NCBI GenBank assembly: GCA_938004235.1
Contig: CALKWL010000246.1
Coordinates: 1-7,546, forward strand
DNA from: an uncultured Gammaproteobacteria bacterium
Lineage (GTDB): Bacteria > Pseudomonadota > Gammaproteobacteria > Halothiobacillales > Halothiobacillaceae
Direction: 5' to 3'
DNA length: 7,546 bases
Shown here: positions 1 to 7,501 of the stretch, piece after piece
Numbering within the stretch: the stretch's first letter is position 1
Layout of the letters: each line of letters opens with the position of its first letter
Translations under genes and position numbers: made by a program
Notes under the pieces: model-generated
What the model saw: the letters and a program-made list of their open reading frames with translations, nothing else
The model's database searches: none
Told to the model about the DNA's origin: nothing

Positions 1-157
1 CTTCGACGCGACGGGTGGCTGCTTTTGCACGCGATGCTGGAAGGGACGTATCGGCCAAGTGCTGCTGGTCGCCCGTCCGGAATAGCCGCCGTTCAAGCGA
101 CGGCTCCACTCTGAAACCCGCTGCTCAGCCTAATGACGAACCTGGGCTACAGCACCG
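1..157. other. Gene-free DNA downstream of the operon
   Basis: No supportable coding frame is present between the left edge and the stop of the small gene. Apart from the stem-loop at 84-105 I see no recombination site, tRNA end or insertion-sequence terminus. Whether a genomic-island boundary lies nearby cannot be judged from this length. Confidence 0.5.
84..105 (-). terminator. Stem-loop 52 bases after the last gene; weak terminator candidate
   Basis: On the minus strand AGCCGTCG and CGGCGGCT pair over 8 bp around the 6-base loop CTTGAA. The one imperfect position is a G-U wobble in the minus-strand RNA but a C-A mismatch in plus-strand RNA, so the hairpin suits transcripts of this operon. 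Only ATT follows and there is no U-tract, so it could be a weak or Rho-assisted end or an mRNA-stabilising hairpin. Confidence 0.3.
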
Positions 158-856
158 CTAAAGGCCCGTGCTGTGCCTGTCTTGATCCCCTGCGGCCAGA
201 TCAAGCTTACTCCTGAACTCCATGGCGACAGCGGTGGCCAGTTGAGAAAACGCCTCCAGCTTCTCAATCTTGTCGACCAAGGCTTCGCGTGCGACTTCAT
301 CGGCACCGGGTAGCTTTGCACCGGCCGAAACGAACTCAACGACTCGCAGCTCCAAAAGTGCGTCAGCCTTGGCATCGATTGCAGCCTCAAGCCATGGAAT
401 TGCTTTGTCGATCGCACTGTCGGCTGCGGCACTGAGGAGGTACTGGATGAGCACCCGCGCGGAGTAGTCCAGATTAACGGCGGTCTTGAGGAGATTACTT
501 CCCTGCATCTCGGGAGCTTCGAATTCCTGGTCGCTCGGATACTGGGGGATGTATCGGAATCGAGGCCCGCTGTCCACGTCGAGCGAGGCAAGAGTCTGGA
601 GCAAGGGCTCCAGCTCTCGGAACGGCCGCATATGGGACGGCAGGCTATTGCGGTGCTCCCACAGCCTAAAGATTGCCTGCGCGCAAATATCCTGCGCCGA
701 AGCCAGCGCCTCTGGCGAGGCTCGTTCGGCGGCGTCCATGCGCTCAGCAATGAAGTGCGCCATCCATTGAGCCATCATGTCGTCACCGAGTTTGAGTTCG
801 GCGACAAGCTTTTTCCCGAGGTCAATCACGGCCTTTGAGCGATCGAGCGATTCCAT
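158..856 (-). CDS. Small Avs-associated protein of unknown function (avs3B-like by position)
   Basis: This gene encodes a 232-residue, soluble-looking, largely helical protein with no signal peptide, membrane segment or catalytic motif that I can see. Features include an N-terminal helix AVIDLGKKLVAELKLGDD, then MAQWMAHFIAERMDAAE, a central LWEHRNSLPSHMRPFRELEP, and C-terminal helices such as REALVDKIEKLEAFSQLATAV. I chose the ATG at 854-856 because GGTGA (859-863), fully complementary to the 16S rRNA tail, lies two bases before it. TTG at 865 and GTG at 862 are in-frame alternatives that would add three residues. Its first 35 bases overlap the end of the large repeat gene in another frame, which implies one mRNA and translational coupling. 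The stop is TAG at 158-160. A small uncharacterised gene directly after a DUF4297-STAND gene is the layout of AVAST type III (avs3A-avs3B). The partner role is inferred from position and from a remembered resemblance of the N-terminus to such proteins. The function is unknown. Confidence 0.82.
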   Translation of the reverse strand: MESLDRSKAVIDLGKKLVAELKLGDDMMAQWMAHFIAERMDAAERASPEALASAQDICAQAIFRLWEHRNSLPSHMRPFRELEPLLQTLASLDVDSGPRFRYIPQYPSDQEFEAPEMQGSNLLKTAVNLDYSARVLIQYLLSAAADSAIDKAIPWLEAAIDAKADALLELRVVEFVSAGAKLPGADEVAREALVDKIEKLEAFSQLATAVAMEFRSKLDLAAGDQDRHSTGL

Positions 857-3800
857 CTTCACCAATCAAGTAGTAGCGCACGTAGGGCCACGGATACGGT
901 TCAAATTCGTCCTCGCCCGAATTGTAGCGGGTTGGCCGGCGGCGCACGGATACCCTGAGCACTAGGCAGTCCTGAGGGTGCGCCTTCAACAGTTCGTGCA
1001 GAAGGCTGCGGTTGCCGCTCAGGCGGGTTCCCGAAACGGTTTCCTGCTCTCGCCCGAGTCCGACGACTTGAGTCCAAGTTTCGCTGCGAAGGATCGATCC
1101 AGAGGCCGTCACCCAGCGTCGCCCATCGTCGGTTGGAGTCAAGCCTAGCGTATCCACGATGGAAGGATCAGGCCCAGGACCGGGATATTCGAGCTTTTCT
1201 CCCCATGGATCGTACTCGTCAATGCCCGTGGGCTTGTTCCTGCTGACCACCCATCCACCCAGTCGGAAGAGGCCTGTCTCCGGTTCGTCACTCTCATCCT
1301 GAGATGGGAAATGGATTCTTTCGGTGTCTGGGGCCGTTTGAACTGCTGCGAGCAGCGCAGCAGCACCGACCCTTGCGACCAGAGCGCTACGGACGGAGAC
1401 GGTTTCTTCGTCGTCGCGGTGGCCGCTACTCCAGTGTCCCCAGAGTACTTGCAGTCCATCATCGGTGAGTAACTGCCGATCTAAGTACTCCGCTGTCACG
1501 CTCCAGCACCAAGTCTTATCGCCGTAGCTCTGCGGCTTAGGAGGTGCGTCGGTCAAACGTGGATCGCGGCGGTCCGCAACCCAACTGCCATCATCGCGGG
1601 CCAACAGTCGACCGTCGAGCCACTCCTCGAAATCGCTCTCCGGGCCGTCCTCGCGCTTACCGACCTGCTGCGTTCTTAGCAATCTCGCAGCCACGATCAT
1701 CATCGCGTGGTACGAGTAATAGGCGCGAAGATCGTCCACGCGAGGCACGGTGCCATGTGAATGACTGGTGTCGCGGTCGCGGAAGATCTTCCGCTTATAG
1801 CGAGCATCGTCCCGGGCATGATTGAACTGCACGCCCATCCGCTCGCGCAGTACCTGCCTTGCACGCCGCTCGACCGAATCCTCATTGATGCCGAAGGCCC
1901 TCCCAAGTGGCGCAAACCAGTAGGGACCGATGTCAAAGCCGAAGTAGTACTTCTCGTGGTCTGTGGGCGTCGATTCGTCCGAAGCTTCGTTTCCTTCAGA
2001 GTCGCCACGCCACCCTGAATAAACATTGAAGGGGAAAGGACTCACGTTTATCGCCTCCAGACCGGCAGTGACTTCGGCCGGCACTACACCAGCTGCATGC
2101 AGCCTCTTCAAGGTCTGGGCTGCAAAGTGGCGGAGCAGAACGTGCTCTTCTTTCGTTGATGCCATTAGGAGCGAGACAAATGGCTGGACGGCAGCGGGCC
2201 GTTCGAGCGCGCCACGCGCGAGGCCGATGAGCAACCACTGGCGGGCATGCCATTCGTAGAACACCAGCCCCTGGTCGGCGAACGGCGTAGCGAAACCTGT
2301 GGATGCGCGCGCCGCAAGCGCCGACAGTAACCCCATCCAGCTCAATTCCACGCAGGCCCTTACGGCATGTGCGGCCTCCCAGCGTTTTGCCGCGTTGGGC
2401 GATCCAAGCGCAACCCAGAGGTAGCCCGCAAGCGCTTCGTCGCAGGTGGGCGGAGGTATCAGGCCGTCGTTCCACGATCCGTCGCCATCTTCAGGGCGCA
2501 GAACGTCTTCCAACAGGTCAAGCCCGAAGTTCAGAACGCCGTCGGCTTCGTCCGGCGTGAGGCAGGAGGCCAATGGATCTAGTAGCAGAAAGAGTTCGCC
2601 AGCATCGAGCGTGGCGATCTGAGCCGTGAACCCTTCCAGGGCGGCGTTCACGACCTCGTTCTCGGAGACGATGTTGCCACCAACCAGGCGCTCGTATGGA
2701 AAGATGCTTCCCCAGCCGCGGCGCTGCGCATATTGAGGGTTGTTTCGACATGCTGCCAGCGTCGCGTCGCGCAAGGCGTGGCGAAGCGAAATCATCCTAG
2801 TTCTTGATTCAGGAACGGCCTCAAGGAGATCCCTCAGCTCGAAGATGCCGAAGTCCGGCCACGCAGCAATGGCTTGGACGAATTCGGCCACGCTACTTGG
2901 GCCGCTGCGCTGGAAGCCTTGCTTTAAGAACTCGCTGAGCAGGTACGGAGGATCGAAGGTCCTCAACTCCGAGTAAGTCCGCCTCAGAGCATCCGGATTC
3001 GTAATATCAACACCGTCGAACAGCATGTCCCAATCAGGGTCCCTGTGCTGGTATTGGCCGCTGGGGGCACATACTGGCTCAGACTTTGCGGCTTCCTCGG
3101 CGGCTGCCGCTCTCGCCGCCACCAGCAGCCTATCGATGTCCGGCAAGTCGGCACCGTGCGCGCGACCCAGTTCCGAGATACCTGCCCATGTCTTCTCCGA
3201 GTGTGGGGCTACTCGCATGTAGCGATAGCCCACTCGCAGGGCCAGTCGCCGCCGATCGGGGTCAGTTTCCGCCTCGACCGCCCTCTTGATGTCATCGAGA
3301 TGGTCCCACTCCGCGTCCAGCCCGGACAGTGCGATTGGCGCGATGGCTGGAAGCCGCCTTGCTCGAATAAGGCTGCACACGGCTATCGGAAGAAGCCGTT
3401 CGGAATAGCCAAAGTCCCTGTCGCGCCAGCGGCTCAGGATGGCCAGCGCGGACGAGGCGCAAAGGCCGATGAGTGCCTTGACGGTCCTCTGCCAGTTGAA
3501 GTGCTTGTCCCGGGCGACGTATTCGTAGGTCAATTCGGCGACCCTGGACAGACGGTACGCGGTTTGCGAGCGGGGAAGGCCGTCCTCAGCGCTCGCTTCG
3601 GCCAAGTTGAGCAGGGCCGACCAGCGATCCAGGTTCTCGTCGCCAATACGGCTGGAAATCTCGACCGCTCGATTGAAGTAGACCACCGCCTCGGATCTGC
3701 TGACGGGAAAAATAGCGCGAGCCAGGCGTTGGTACGCGTCGCTTCTGGCCTCGGCGTCTTCCCGTGACTGCTCCAGCGATTCGAAGGCAGCCACCGCTAG

Positions 3801-4901
3801 TTCAAGCGCAAGCTCTGACAGCCCCTTCGTCCTGGCTGCAATCCTGCACATGGAAGTCAGGGTCTCGGACCAGAGAAGGTCTTGCTTGCTGGCGAGCCAA
3901 GTGCGGAGCGAGCCCACCGATCTATCGTCCGTGGCGGCCGCGTCTCGCAATATGCATGTCCACTCGATTGCCGCGACCTGCTCGACGTTGAACACTTTTC
4001 GGTAGTCCTGCGACGCAGCGTTCGCGGTCACCTTGAGCGCGCTCCCCACTGCTTCGCTCAAGTCCGAGGGAATCCGCCCGCACGCCATTTCCGCGCCCAG
4101 CACAAACCAGGGTAGGACGCCTCCCGTCGACTGCTCGAATGCGACCGTGTCCGAGTTCCTGCTGTAGCTGCCTTTGCTCTCCAGGTCCTTGCGAACGTCG
4201 GGAGGGGCTATTGCGAGCAGAGAAAGCGCCTCGCCGCGTAACGCTGCCTCGAGTGCGTAGGCCCTCAGCAGTGGTGAGCGGTCCGCACCAAAACGACCAG
4301 TGAGGTCCGAAGGTGGCTTGTCCGGCAGATAGCGGCTCAGAATCTCTGCCCAGGCGGCATCCTCGCGCGGAAGAACGCGCAGAGCTCCCGATATGGCGGC
4401 CGTGACAGCGTCCAGCACGTCCCAGCGAGAATCCCATTGTGTCAGCTCCTTGAGCCGGACACGCCGATCGGACAAGGCATGCATGAGCCGCGCTACGGGC
4501 TCTGCCGGAAGGGCATGGCCGACCCGTGACGCCTCGGTCACTAAACCCAGCATCAGCCAGGTGTCTTTCGCGCCATGTATTGCCAGCGCGTCGAGTTGCT
4601 CGTATCGGCCGAGGTCCAGTAGGCGCCGCGCGAGCCGCTTACTTGCCGGCAAAGCAATGTGCCGTGGCTTCCAGCCGGTGAGGAACCTGGCGGCTTCCTC
4701 TGGTCCCCTGGCTAGTAGTTGGGCCATTGCAAGTTCAGCTCGATCTGCATCGTCGACCTGCTCGTCCTCGCGCTCCTTCGCGGGCCGCCGTGCCCACGCA
4801 TACAGCCAGTCAAGCGCCATGCGCAGTCGACTGCGGGCCTCGGCCAAGAACTCGTCGCGGCCCGAGAGCAAGCCGGCGTCGTAGGCGTGGTGTGCGCCCA
4901 T
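822..4901 (-). CDS. Avs-like defence protein, C-terminal part: long helical-repeat (TPR/HEAT-like) putative sensor
   Basis: This 1359-residue frame is in phase with the nuclease-NTPase frame upstream and is best read as the rest of the same protein. No catalytic motif is visible. It is mostly alpha-helical: residues about 340-470 look TPR-like (for example EAVVYFNRAVEISSRIGDEN), and about 820-935 look HEAT-like (KRWEAAHAVRACVELSW; LLRHFAAQTLKRL). A distinctive C-terminal block has KYYFGFDIGPYWFAPLGRAFG (about 984-1004), DDLRAYYSYHAMM (about 1056-1068) and EPYPWPYVRYYLIGEDG near the end. Such arrays follow the NTPase in Avs proteins, where they recognise a phage protein (terminase for Avs3); that role is inferred here. 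The first possible start after the upstream TAA is the ATG at 4901, preceded by GGGAG four bases upstream, so separate initiation is possible. The 27 in-frame codons before it (4902-4982) also look like real protein, which favours one gene cut by a stop. The TGA at 822-824 lies inside the next gene. Confidence 0.85.
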   Translation of the reverse strand: MGAHHAYDAGLLSGRDEFLAEARSRLRMALDWLYAWARRPAKEREDEQVDDADRAELAMAQLLARGPEEAARFLTGWKPRHIALPASKRLARRLLDLGRYEQLDALAIHGAKDTWLMLGLVTEASRVGHALPAEPVARLMHALSDRRVRLKELTQWDSRWDVLDAVTAAISGALRVLPREDAAWAEILSRYLPDKPPSDLTGRFGADRSPLLRAYALEAALRGEALSLLAIAPPDVRKDLESKGSYSRNSDTVAFEQSTGGVLPWFVLGAEMACGRIPSDLSEAVGSALKVTANAASQDYRKVFNVEQVAAIEWTCILRDAAATDDRSVGSLRTWLASKQDLLWSETLTSMCRIAARTKGLSELALELAVAAFESLEQSREDAEARSDAYQRLARAIFPVSRSEAVVYFNRAVEISSRIGDENLDRWSALLNLAEASAEDGLPRSQTAYRLSRVAELTYEYVARDKHFNWQRTVKALIGLCASSALAILSRWRDRDFGYSERLLPIAVCSLIRARRLPAIAPIALSGLDAEWDHLDDIKRAVEAETDPDRRRLALRVGYRYMRVAPHSEKTWAGISELGRAHGADLPDIDRLLVAARAAAAEEAAKSEPVCAPSGQYQHRDPDWDMLFDGVDITNPDALRRTYSELRTFDPPYLLSEFLKQGFQRSGPSSVAEFVQAIAAWPDFGIFELRDLLEAVPESRTRMISLRHALRDATLAACRNNPQYAQRRGWGSIFPYERLVGGNIVSENEVVNAALEGFTAQIATLDAGELFLLLDPLASCLTPDEADGVLNFGLDLLEDVLRPEDGDGSWNDGLIPPPTCDEALAGYLWVALGSPNAAKRWEAAHAVRACVELSWMGLLSALAARASTGFATPFADQGLVFYEWHARQWLLIGLARGALERPAAVQPFVSLLMASTKEEHVLLRHFAAQTLKRLHAAGVVPAEVTAGLEAINVSPFPFNVYSGWRGDSEGNEASDESTPTDHEKYYFGFDIGPYWFAPLGRAFGINEDSVERRARQVLRERMGVQFNHARDDARYKRKIFRDRDTSHSHGTVPRVDDLRAYYSYHAMMIVAARLLRTQQVGKREDGPESDFEEWLDGRLLARDDGSWVADRRDPRLTDAPPKPQSYGDKTWCWSVTAEYLDRQLLTDDGLQVLWGHWSSGHRDDEETVSVRSALVARVGAAALLAAVQTAPDTERIHFPSQDESDEPETGLFRLGGWVVSRNKPTGIDEYDPWGEKLEYPGPGPDPSIVDTLGLTPTDDGRRWVTASGSILRSETWTQVVGLGREQETVSGTRLSGNRSLLHELLKAHPQDCLVLRVSVRRRPTRYNSGEDEFEPYPWPYVRYYLIGEDGIARSLKGRD
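859..863 (-). promoter_or_regulatory. Ribosome binding site of the small downstream gene, inside the end of the large gene
   Basis: The minus strand reads TTGGTGAAGATG. GGTGA pairs perfectly with the UCACC stretch of the 16S 3' tail and sits two bases before the ATG at 856, a correct position for this register. It lies within the last codons of the upstream gene, so ribosomes finishing that gene pass over it. It favours ATG 856 over TTG 865 or GTG 862. Confidence 0.5.
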
Positions 4902-4985
4902 CCAACTCCCGCTGAACGTGCGCCGCGATACCAGTTCGTCGATCCGGTCAGGGGCGAGTAAGGCAGCCGCGAGGTCAGTGTTTTA
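4902..4985 (-). other. In-frame TAA and the open 27-codon linker joining the two halves of one large gene
   Basis: The TAA at 4983-4985 is the only stop between 7091 and 822 in this frame. Reading on, 4982 to 4902 gives NTDLAAALLAPDRIDELV and then SRRTFSGSW, running directly into MGAHHAYDAGLLSG. This is amphipathic, protein-like sequence and contains no alternative start codon. The upstream frame ends ...GGESAGEARQTRLIQ, so helical-repeat sequence continues across the stop without a change of character. One substitution would restore a sense codon; GAA (Glu) is the one I would guess from context. The sequence after the stop is AAC, which is not a known leaky context for UAA. The result is either a point nonsense mutation or a sequence error. 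Confidence 0.85.
4906..4910 (-). promoter_or_regulatory. Possible internal ribosome binding site before ATG 4901
   Basis: The minus strand reads AGCGGGAGTTGGATG, placing GGGAG four bases before the ATG at 4901. That is slightly close but usable. It lies 81 bases after the TAA, so reinitiation or independent initiation could give a separate sensor polypeptide. It may equally be chance, because the bases encode the in-frame residues G-S of the intact protein. Confidence 0.3.
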
Positions 4986-7091
4986 CTGGATCAGGCGCGT
5001 CTGGCGCGCCTCACCGGCCGACTCGCCGCCCGTCTTCAAGGCCAACTTCGCAGCCGCAGCGTACTGTTCTCTCTGCAAGCAGGCTTTGAGCGCGAAGATC
5101 AGCCGCTGGATTTCCACGTCCCGCCGCTCCAGAGGATTCGAGGTCGGCAGGCCGTCTTCCGACAGCGTCAGTTTGACCAACTCATCCATGAGCCCGGCCG
5201 CAAGTAGAAGTTGCGGCAAGGTCGAGGCAACGTAAGCGCTACTTGCTGCGAGCGGCCTCAAGCGCTGCAGGAATGTCGCCAGGTTCGCCGGATCGGGCTG
5301 GAACCGTTCCCGAAACCATGTCTCGGCCGGTTCATCGAGGAAGTGGAGGCTGTTTCCTTTGACGAGCAGCGGTCGTCCGAGGTCAAAGGCAAAACTTCGA
5401 ACGGCGCTATCGGGCGTGCCGGAGATCTGAGCCAGTACTGAGATTGGCACCAGCGGACGAAGCACCGCCAATGCTTGGCAGATGAGATCGATCTGCGCCG
5501 ACTCGACACGGCCAACCCGGTCCTTGAGCTTGTCGATGGCGTGTTGCAGCAACTCCCCGATGGCGCGGTCGACCGTGGACGGTGCAGGGCCGAGTTCCTT
5601 GAGCATCTCGTCGATAGGGAGTTTGCGGCTAAGCGCCAGCGCCTGCACTCGCGGGTTGGAACTGCTGAGGAAATCGAATTCGGCAGCTTCAGCATCGGTT
5701 GCCTGAGGATAGAAGCGCCGCAGGTGATTCGACGTTTCTGCCGGGCTAAATGGGCGCAGTAGTATCTGGTTGGCCTCGGGGGGCGGGTCCAGGCGAAATC
5801 GACGATGGGTCCTGCAGGTGAAGACGAGCCTGACGCCGTCAGGCAATGGCGTGCGTAGCAGGTCCCGGACGAAGGAGGTATCGCCATGTTCTTCTGCGGC
5901 CATGTCCGCGTTGTCTGCGGCATCGATGATCAGGCACAAGCTCGCCTGAGCATGTCTTGCCTGCAGCAACCTGATGGCTTGCTTGAGCCTGCCGCAAAAT
6001 GCACGCATGAAGTGCTTACCATCTGCGCTCGCTGAAGGGATTAGCGGGTGACACAAACCCTGAGCCGCGAGCTCGTTCGCGATCTGCGGGAGCGCGTCGC
6101 GGTGTCGGTGCCTGAAATGAAGCGTGTTGCGGTAGAGGCCATCACCGAAGCAGTCATAGAGCACCGCGACAGAGCCGATTGGCATTGATTTCGCCAGGCT
6201 CAATGCAAGAACCGACTTACCAACCCCTGCATCGGCATGTAGTACGATCGGATGCCTCGCTACGATAAGCGCCTCGCGGATGACGGCTTCCTGCTCCCGA
6301 GGTAGCACCTCGGAGGGCCCAACGATCAGGCAAGGCGCCGGCAGGAGATCTGTCTCCGAGACCTTCAGCGCGCGCAGCACGTCGTGCTGTCGAATCGCAG
6401 GATCTTCGGCAAACTCGGATGTTGCTTTGCGTGCAACCAGTTCCTTGAGTTGAACTGGAGTGTCGTAGTCGGCTTCAGCCAGGTAGATGCTGACGTCCTG
6501 GGCCAGCAGGTTCCGTTGGATCCAGAGGCCTGGCTCGCCGCCGTCTGCAGAGAATATCTGGAAGAAATCCGCAGCCTCGGGACCGCACAGTTCGGTTTCT
6601 GTGTATCCAAGCAGGGTTTTTCGGATTACCGGATGGCGTGGTGCTTGCGCGTTGGCCAGGTCTTCTAGGGTTTCCTGGACCTTCTGATCGATTGGACGGT
6701 TAGTAGTGAAGCTGAATTTGACCTTCTCCTTGAGGGACGCCGCCGGAGTCTTCTGCAGAAGGCCGGCATAACGCTTTGCGAATCCCTTTAGCGTTTTGTC
6801 GAGACCGCTTGCCGTCCAGGGCGCCTGGGCGTGTTTGGTCGAGTGTTTGAGCTGGACGTAATGGACAAGCCGTGCGCCTTCCAGCGCTTCGCTACCGTAG
6901 TAGAGGCCGACGTCGATCAGTTCGTCGCCGTCCCCCACCGAGGCAGCGCCCTCTAACGTTGATGCCCCCTCAATTGATACTGCGACTAGGTCGCCTGATC
7001 CGGGCAGCAGGGCGAGGCAGTGGCGTGCTGCCCAATGGTAATGGAACTGATCCCCGTCACGGCTCGGCCGCACCAACTCATCACTAGCCAT
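4983..7091 (-). CDS. Avs-like defence protein, N-terminal part: Cap4/DUF4297-like nuclease plus STAND NTPase (ends at in-frame TAA)
   Basis: This 702-residue product looks like the effector and switch half of a large anti-phage STAND NTPase. Residues about 10-90 resemble a Cap4/DUF4297-type PD-(D/E)xK nuclease: an RDGDQFHYHWAA opening, E41, D60 in ELIDVGLYYG, and Q80-L-K82 in YVQLKHST. The P-loop is HADAGVGKS (285-293, K292). A family-like YDCFGDGLYR follows at 312-321, Walker B is LCLIIDAADNAD (385-396, D390), and a sensor-like VFTCRTHR lies at 423-430. SSNPRVQALAL (about 477-487) resembles the GxP region of STAND ATPases, with a probable winged helix at about 505-600. The ATG at 7091 is the first possible start after an in-frame TAA at 7116-7118, and its Shine-Dalgarno is weak. 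The protein ends abruptly at RLIQ, although the frame continues as normal protein beyond the stop, so it is probably a truncated product of a 2089-codon gene. The role inferred from Avs homologues is NTP-dependent oligomerisation that activates DNA cleavage. The domain calls are firm; the AVAST type III assignment is moderate. Confidence 0.88.
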   Translation of the reverse strand: MASDELVRPSRDGDQFHYHWAARHCLALLPGSGDLVAVSIEGASTLEGAASVGDGDELIDVGLYYGSEALEGARLVHYVQLKHSTKHAQAPWTASGLDKTLKGFAKRYAGLLQKTPAASLKEKVKFSFTTNRPIDQKVQETLEDLANAQAPRHPVIRKTLLGYTETELCGPEAADFFQIFSADGGEPGLWIQRNLLAQDVSIYLAEADYDTPVQLKELVARKATSEFAEDPAIRQHDVLRALKVSETDLLPAPCLIVGPSEVLPREQEAVIREALIVARHPIVLHADAGVGKSVLALSLAKSMPIGSVAVLYDCFGDGLYRNTLHFRHRHRDALPQIANELAAQGLCHPLIPSASADGKHFMRAFCGRLKQAIRLLQARHAQASLCLIIDAADNADMAAEEHGDTSFVRDLLRTPLPDGVRLVFTCRTHRRFRLDPPPEANQILLRPFSPAETSNHLRRFYPQATDAEAAEFDFLSSSNPRVQALALSRKLPIDEMLKELGPAPSTVDRAIGELLQHAIDKLKDRVGRVESAQIDLICQALAVLRPLVPISVLAQISGTPDSAVRSFAFDLGRPLLVKGNSLHFLDEPAETWFRERFQPDPANLATFLQRLRPLAASSAYVASTLPQLLLAAGLMDELVKLTLSEDGLPTSNPLERRDVEIQRLIFALKACLQREQYAAAAKLALKTGGESAGEARQTRLIQ

Positions 7092-7228
7092 AGTCTTGGT
7101 TGCCCTGCCTTGGTGTTAGCTGCCCAGTTTAGCGCAGCGCCTGCACTCCACTCGGTGACTGAACAAATGGCGGCTAAATTGCCATGTAGTAGAACAGATA
7201 CCAGAGGCATTGCTAACCGACCCGGGCC

Positions 7229-7250
7229 GCAAGCCGGCGGTCGGCTTTGC
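7229..7250. repeat. Imperfect inverted repeat (stem-loop) upstream of the operon
   Basis: GCAAGCCG (7229-7236) pairs with CGGCTTTGC (7242-7250) with a single bulged base and the 5-base loop GCGGT. It sits about 140 bases before the start codon of the nuclease-NTPase gene. There is no U-run on either side, so a terminator is not supported. It could be a structured leader or operator, or chance in GC-rich DNA. Confidence 0.35.
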
Positions 7251-7273
7251 CAATCTGCTGTCCGTGAGTAGCC

Positions 7274-7384
7274 GGGTCGAGTGACAGCTCCAATCTGGGA
7301 CCTGCAGTTGAGCCAATATGGAGAGGAGTGACCGCAGTGGGTCGAGTCCGGAAGCAGCCTGAAGTGCCAAGCGGTTACTCGACC
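7274..7384. repeat. Three copies of GGTCGAGT / ACTCGACC
   Basis: GGGTCGAGT occurs as a direct repeat at 7274-7282 and 7339-7347, 65 bases apart. Its reverse complement ACTCGACC follows at 7377-7384. The last two form a perfect 8-bp inverted repeat with a 29-base spacer. The copies might be binding sites in the operon's control region, or remnants of a dispersed intergenic repeat. The words are short, so chance is not excluded. Confidence 0.3.
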
Positions 7385-7501
7385 AGAATTTCTGGGCTAC
7401 GACCGCTGACCGTCTCATTGCAGCCGTTCCTGGTGCGATACCCCAACGACAGGTCAGGCCGAGAAGCCGGAATTGACCCAAGGGCAGGTTTCGAAGCGCT
7501 G

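Larger units (their letters stand above)
7092..7501. other. Gene-free upstream region of the defence operon
   Basis: I see no credible coding sequence in these 410 bases on either strand. The region should hold the operon promoter, but I find no convincing -35/-10 pair on the minus strand; TAAACT at about 7126-7131 is the nearest -10-like hexamer and has no -35 at the right spacing. A stem-loop lies at 7229-7250, a short inverted repeat (ATGGC/GCCAT) at 7167-7185, and a repeated GGTCGAGT word at 7274-7384. The next gene upstream is beyond the contig end. The general look is the non-coding, decayed DNA common between genes in GC-rich proteobacteria. Confidence 0.6.

Noticed and set aside
130..750. 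A 206-codon minus-strand open frame overlapping the small partner gene
   Set aside because: It is in another frame of the same strand, rich in Arg, Ser, Trp and Cys. The overlapping 232-codon frame has a sound start, a ribosome binding site and an ordinary composition.
3045..3767. A 240-codon plus-strand open frame
   Set aside because: It lies wholly opposite the large repeat gene and reads as low-quality Arg/Gly/Pro-rich sequence; long antisense frames are expected in GC-rich coding DNA.
3922..4437. A 171-codon minus-strand open frame inside the repeat gene
   Set aside because: It is an alternate-frame shadow with a Gly/Arg-rich composition typical of frameshifted GC-rich DNA.
4983..4985. 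Programmed stop readthrough or recoding
   Set aside because: UAA followed by AAC is not a known leaky context, selenocysteine needs UGA, and no recoding structure is evident just downstream. A point mutation or sequence error is simpler.
7092..7200. Sigma-70 promoter for the operon
   Set aside because: TAAACT (about 7126-7131) matches a -10 at four of six positions, but no -35 lies at a suitable spacing, so I do not call a promoter.
7229..7250. Rho-independent terminator of an upstream gene
   Set aside because: The stem-loop is reasonable, but neither strand has a following U-run and no gene upstream of it is visible in the window.
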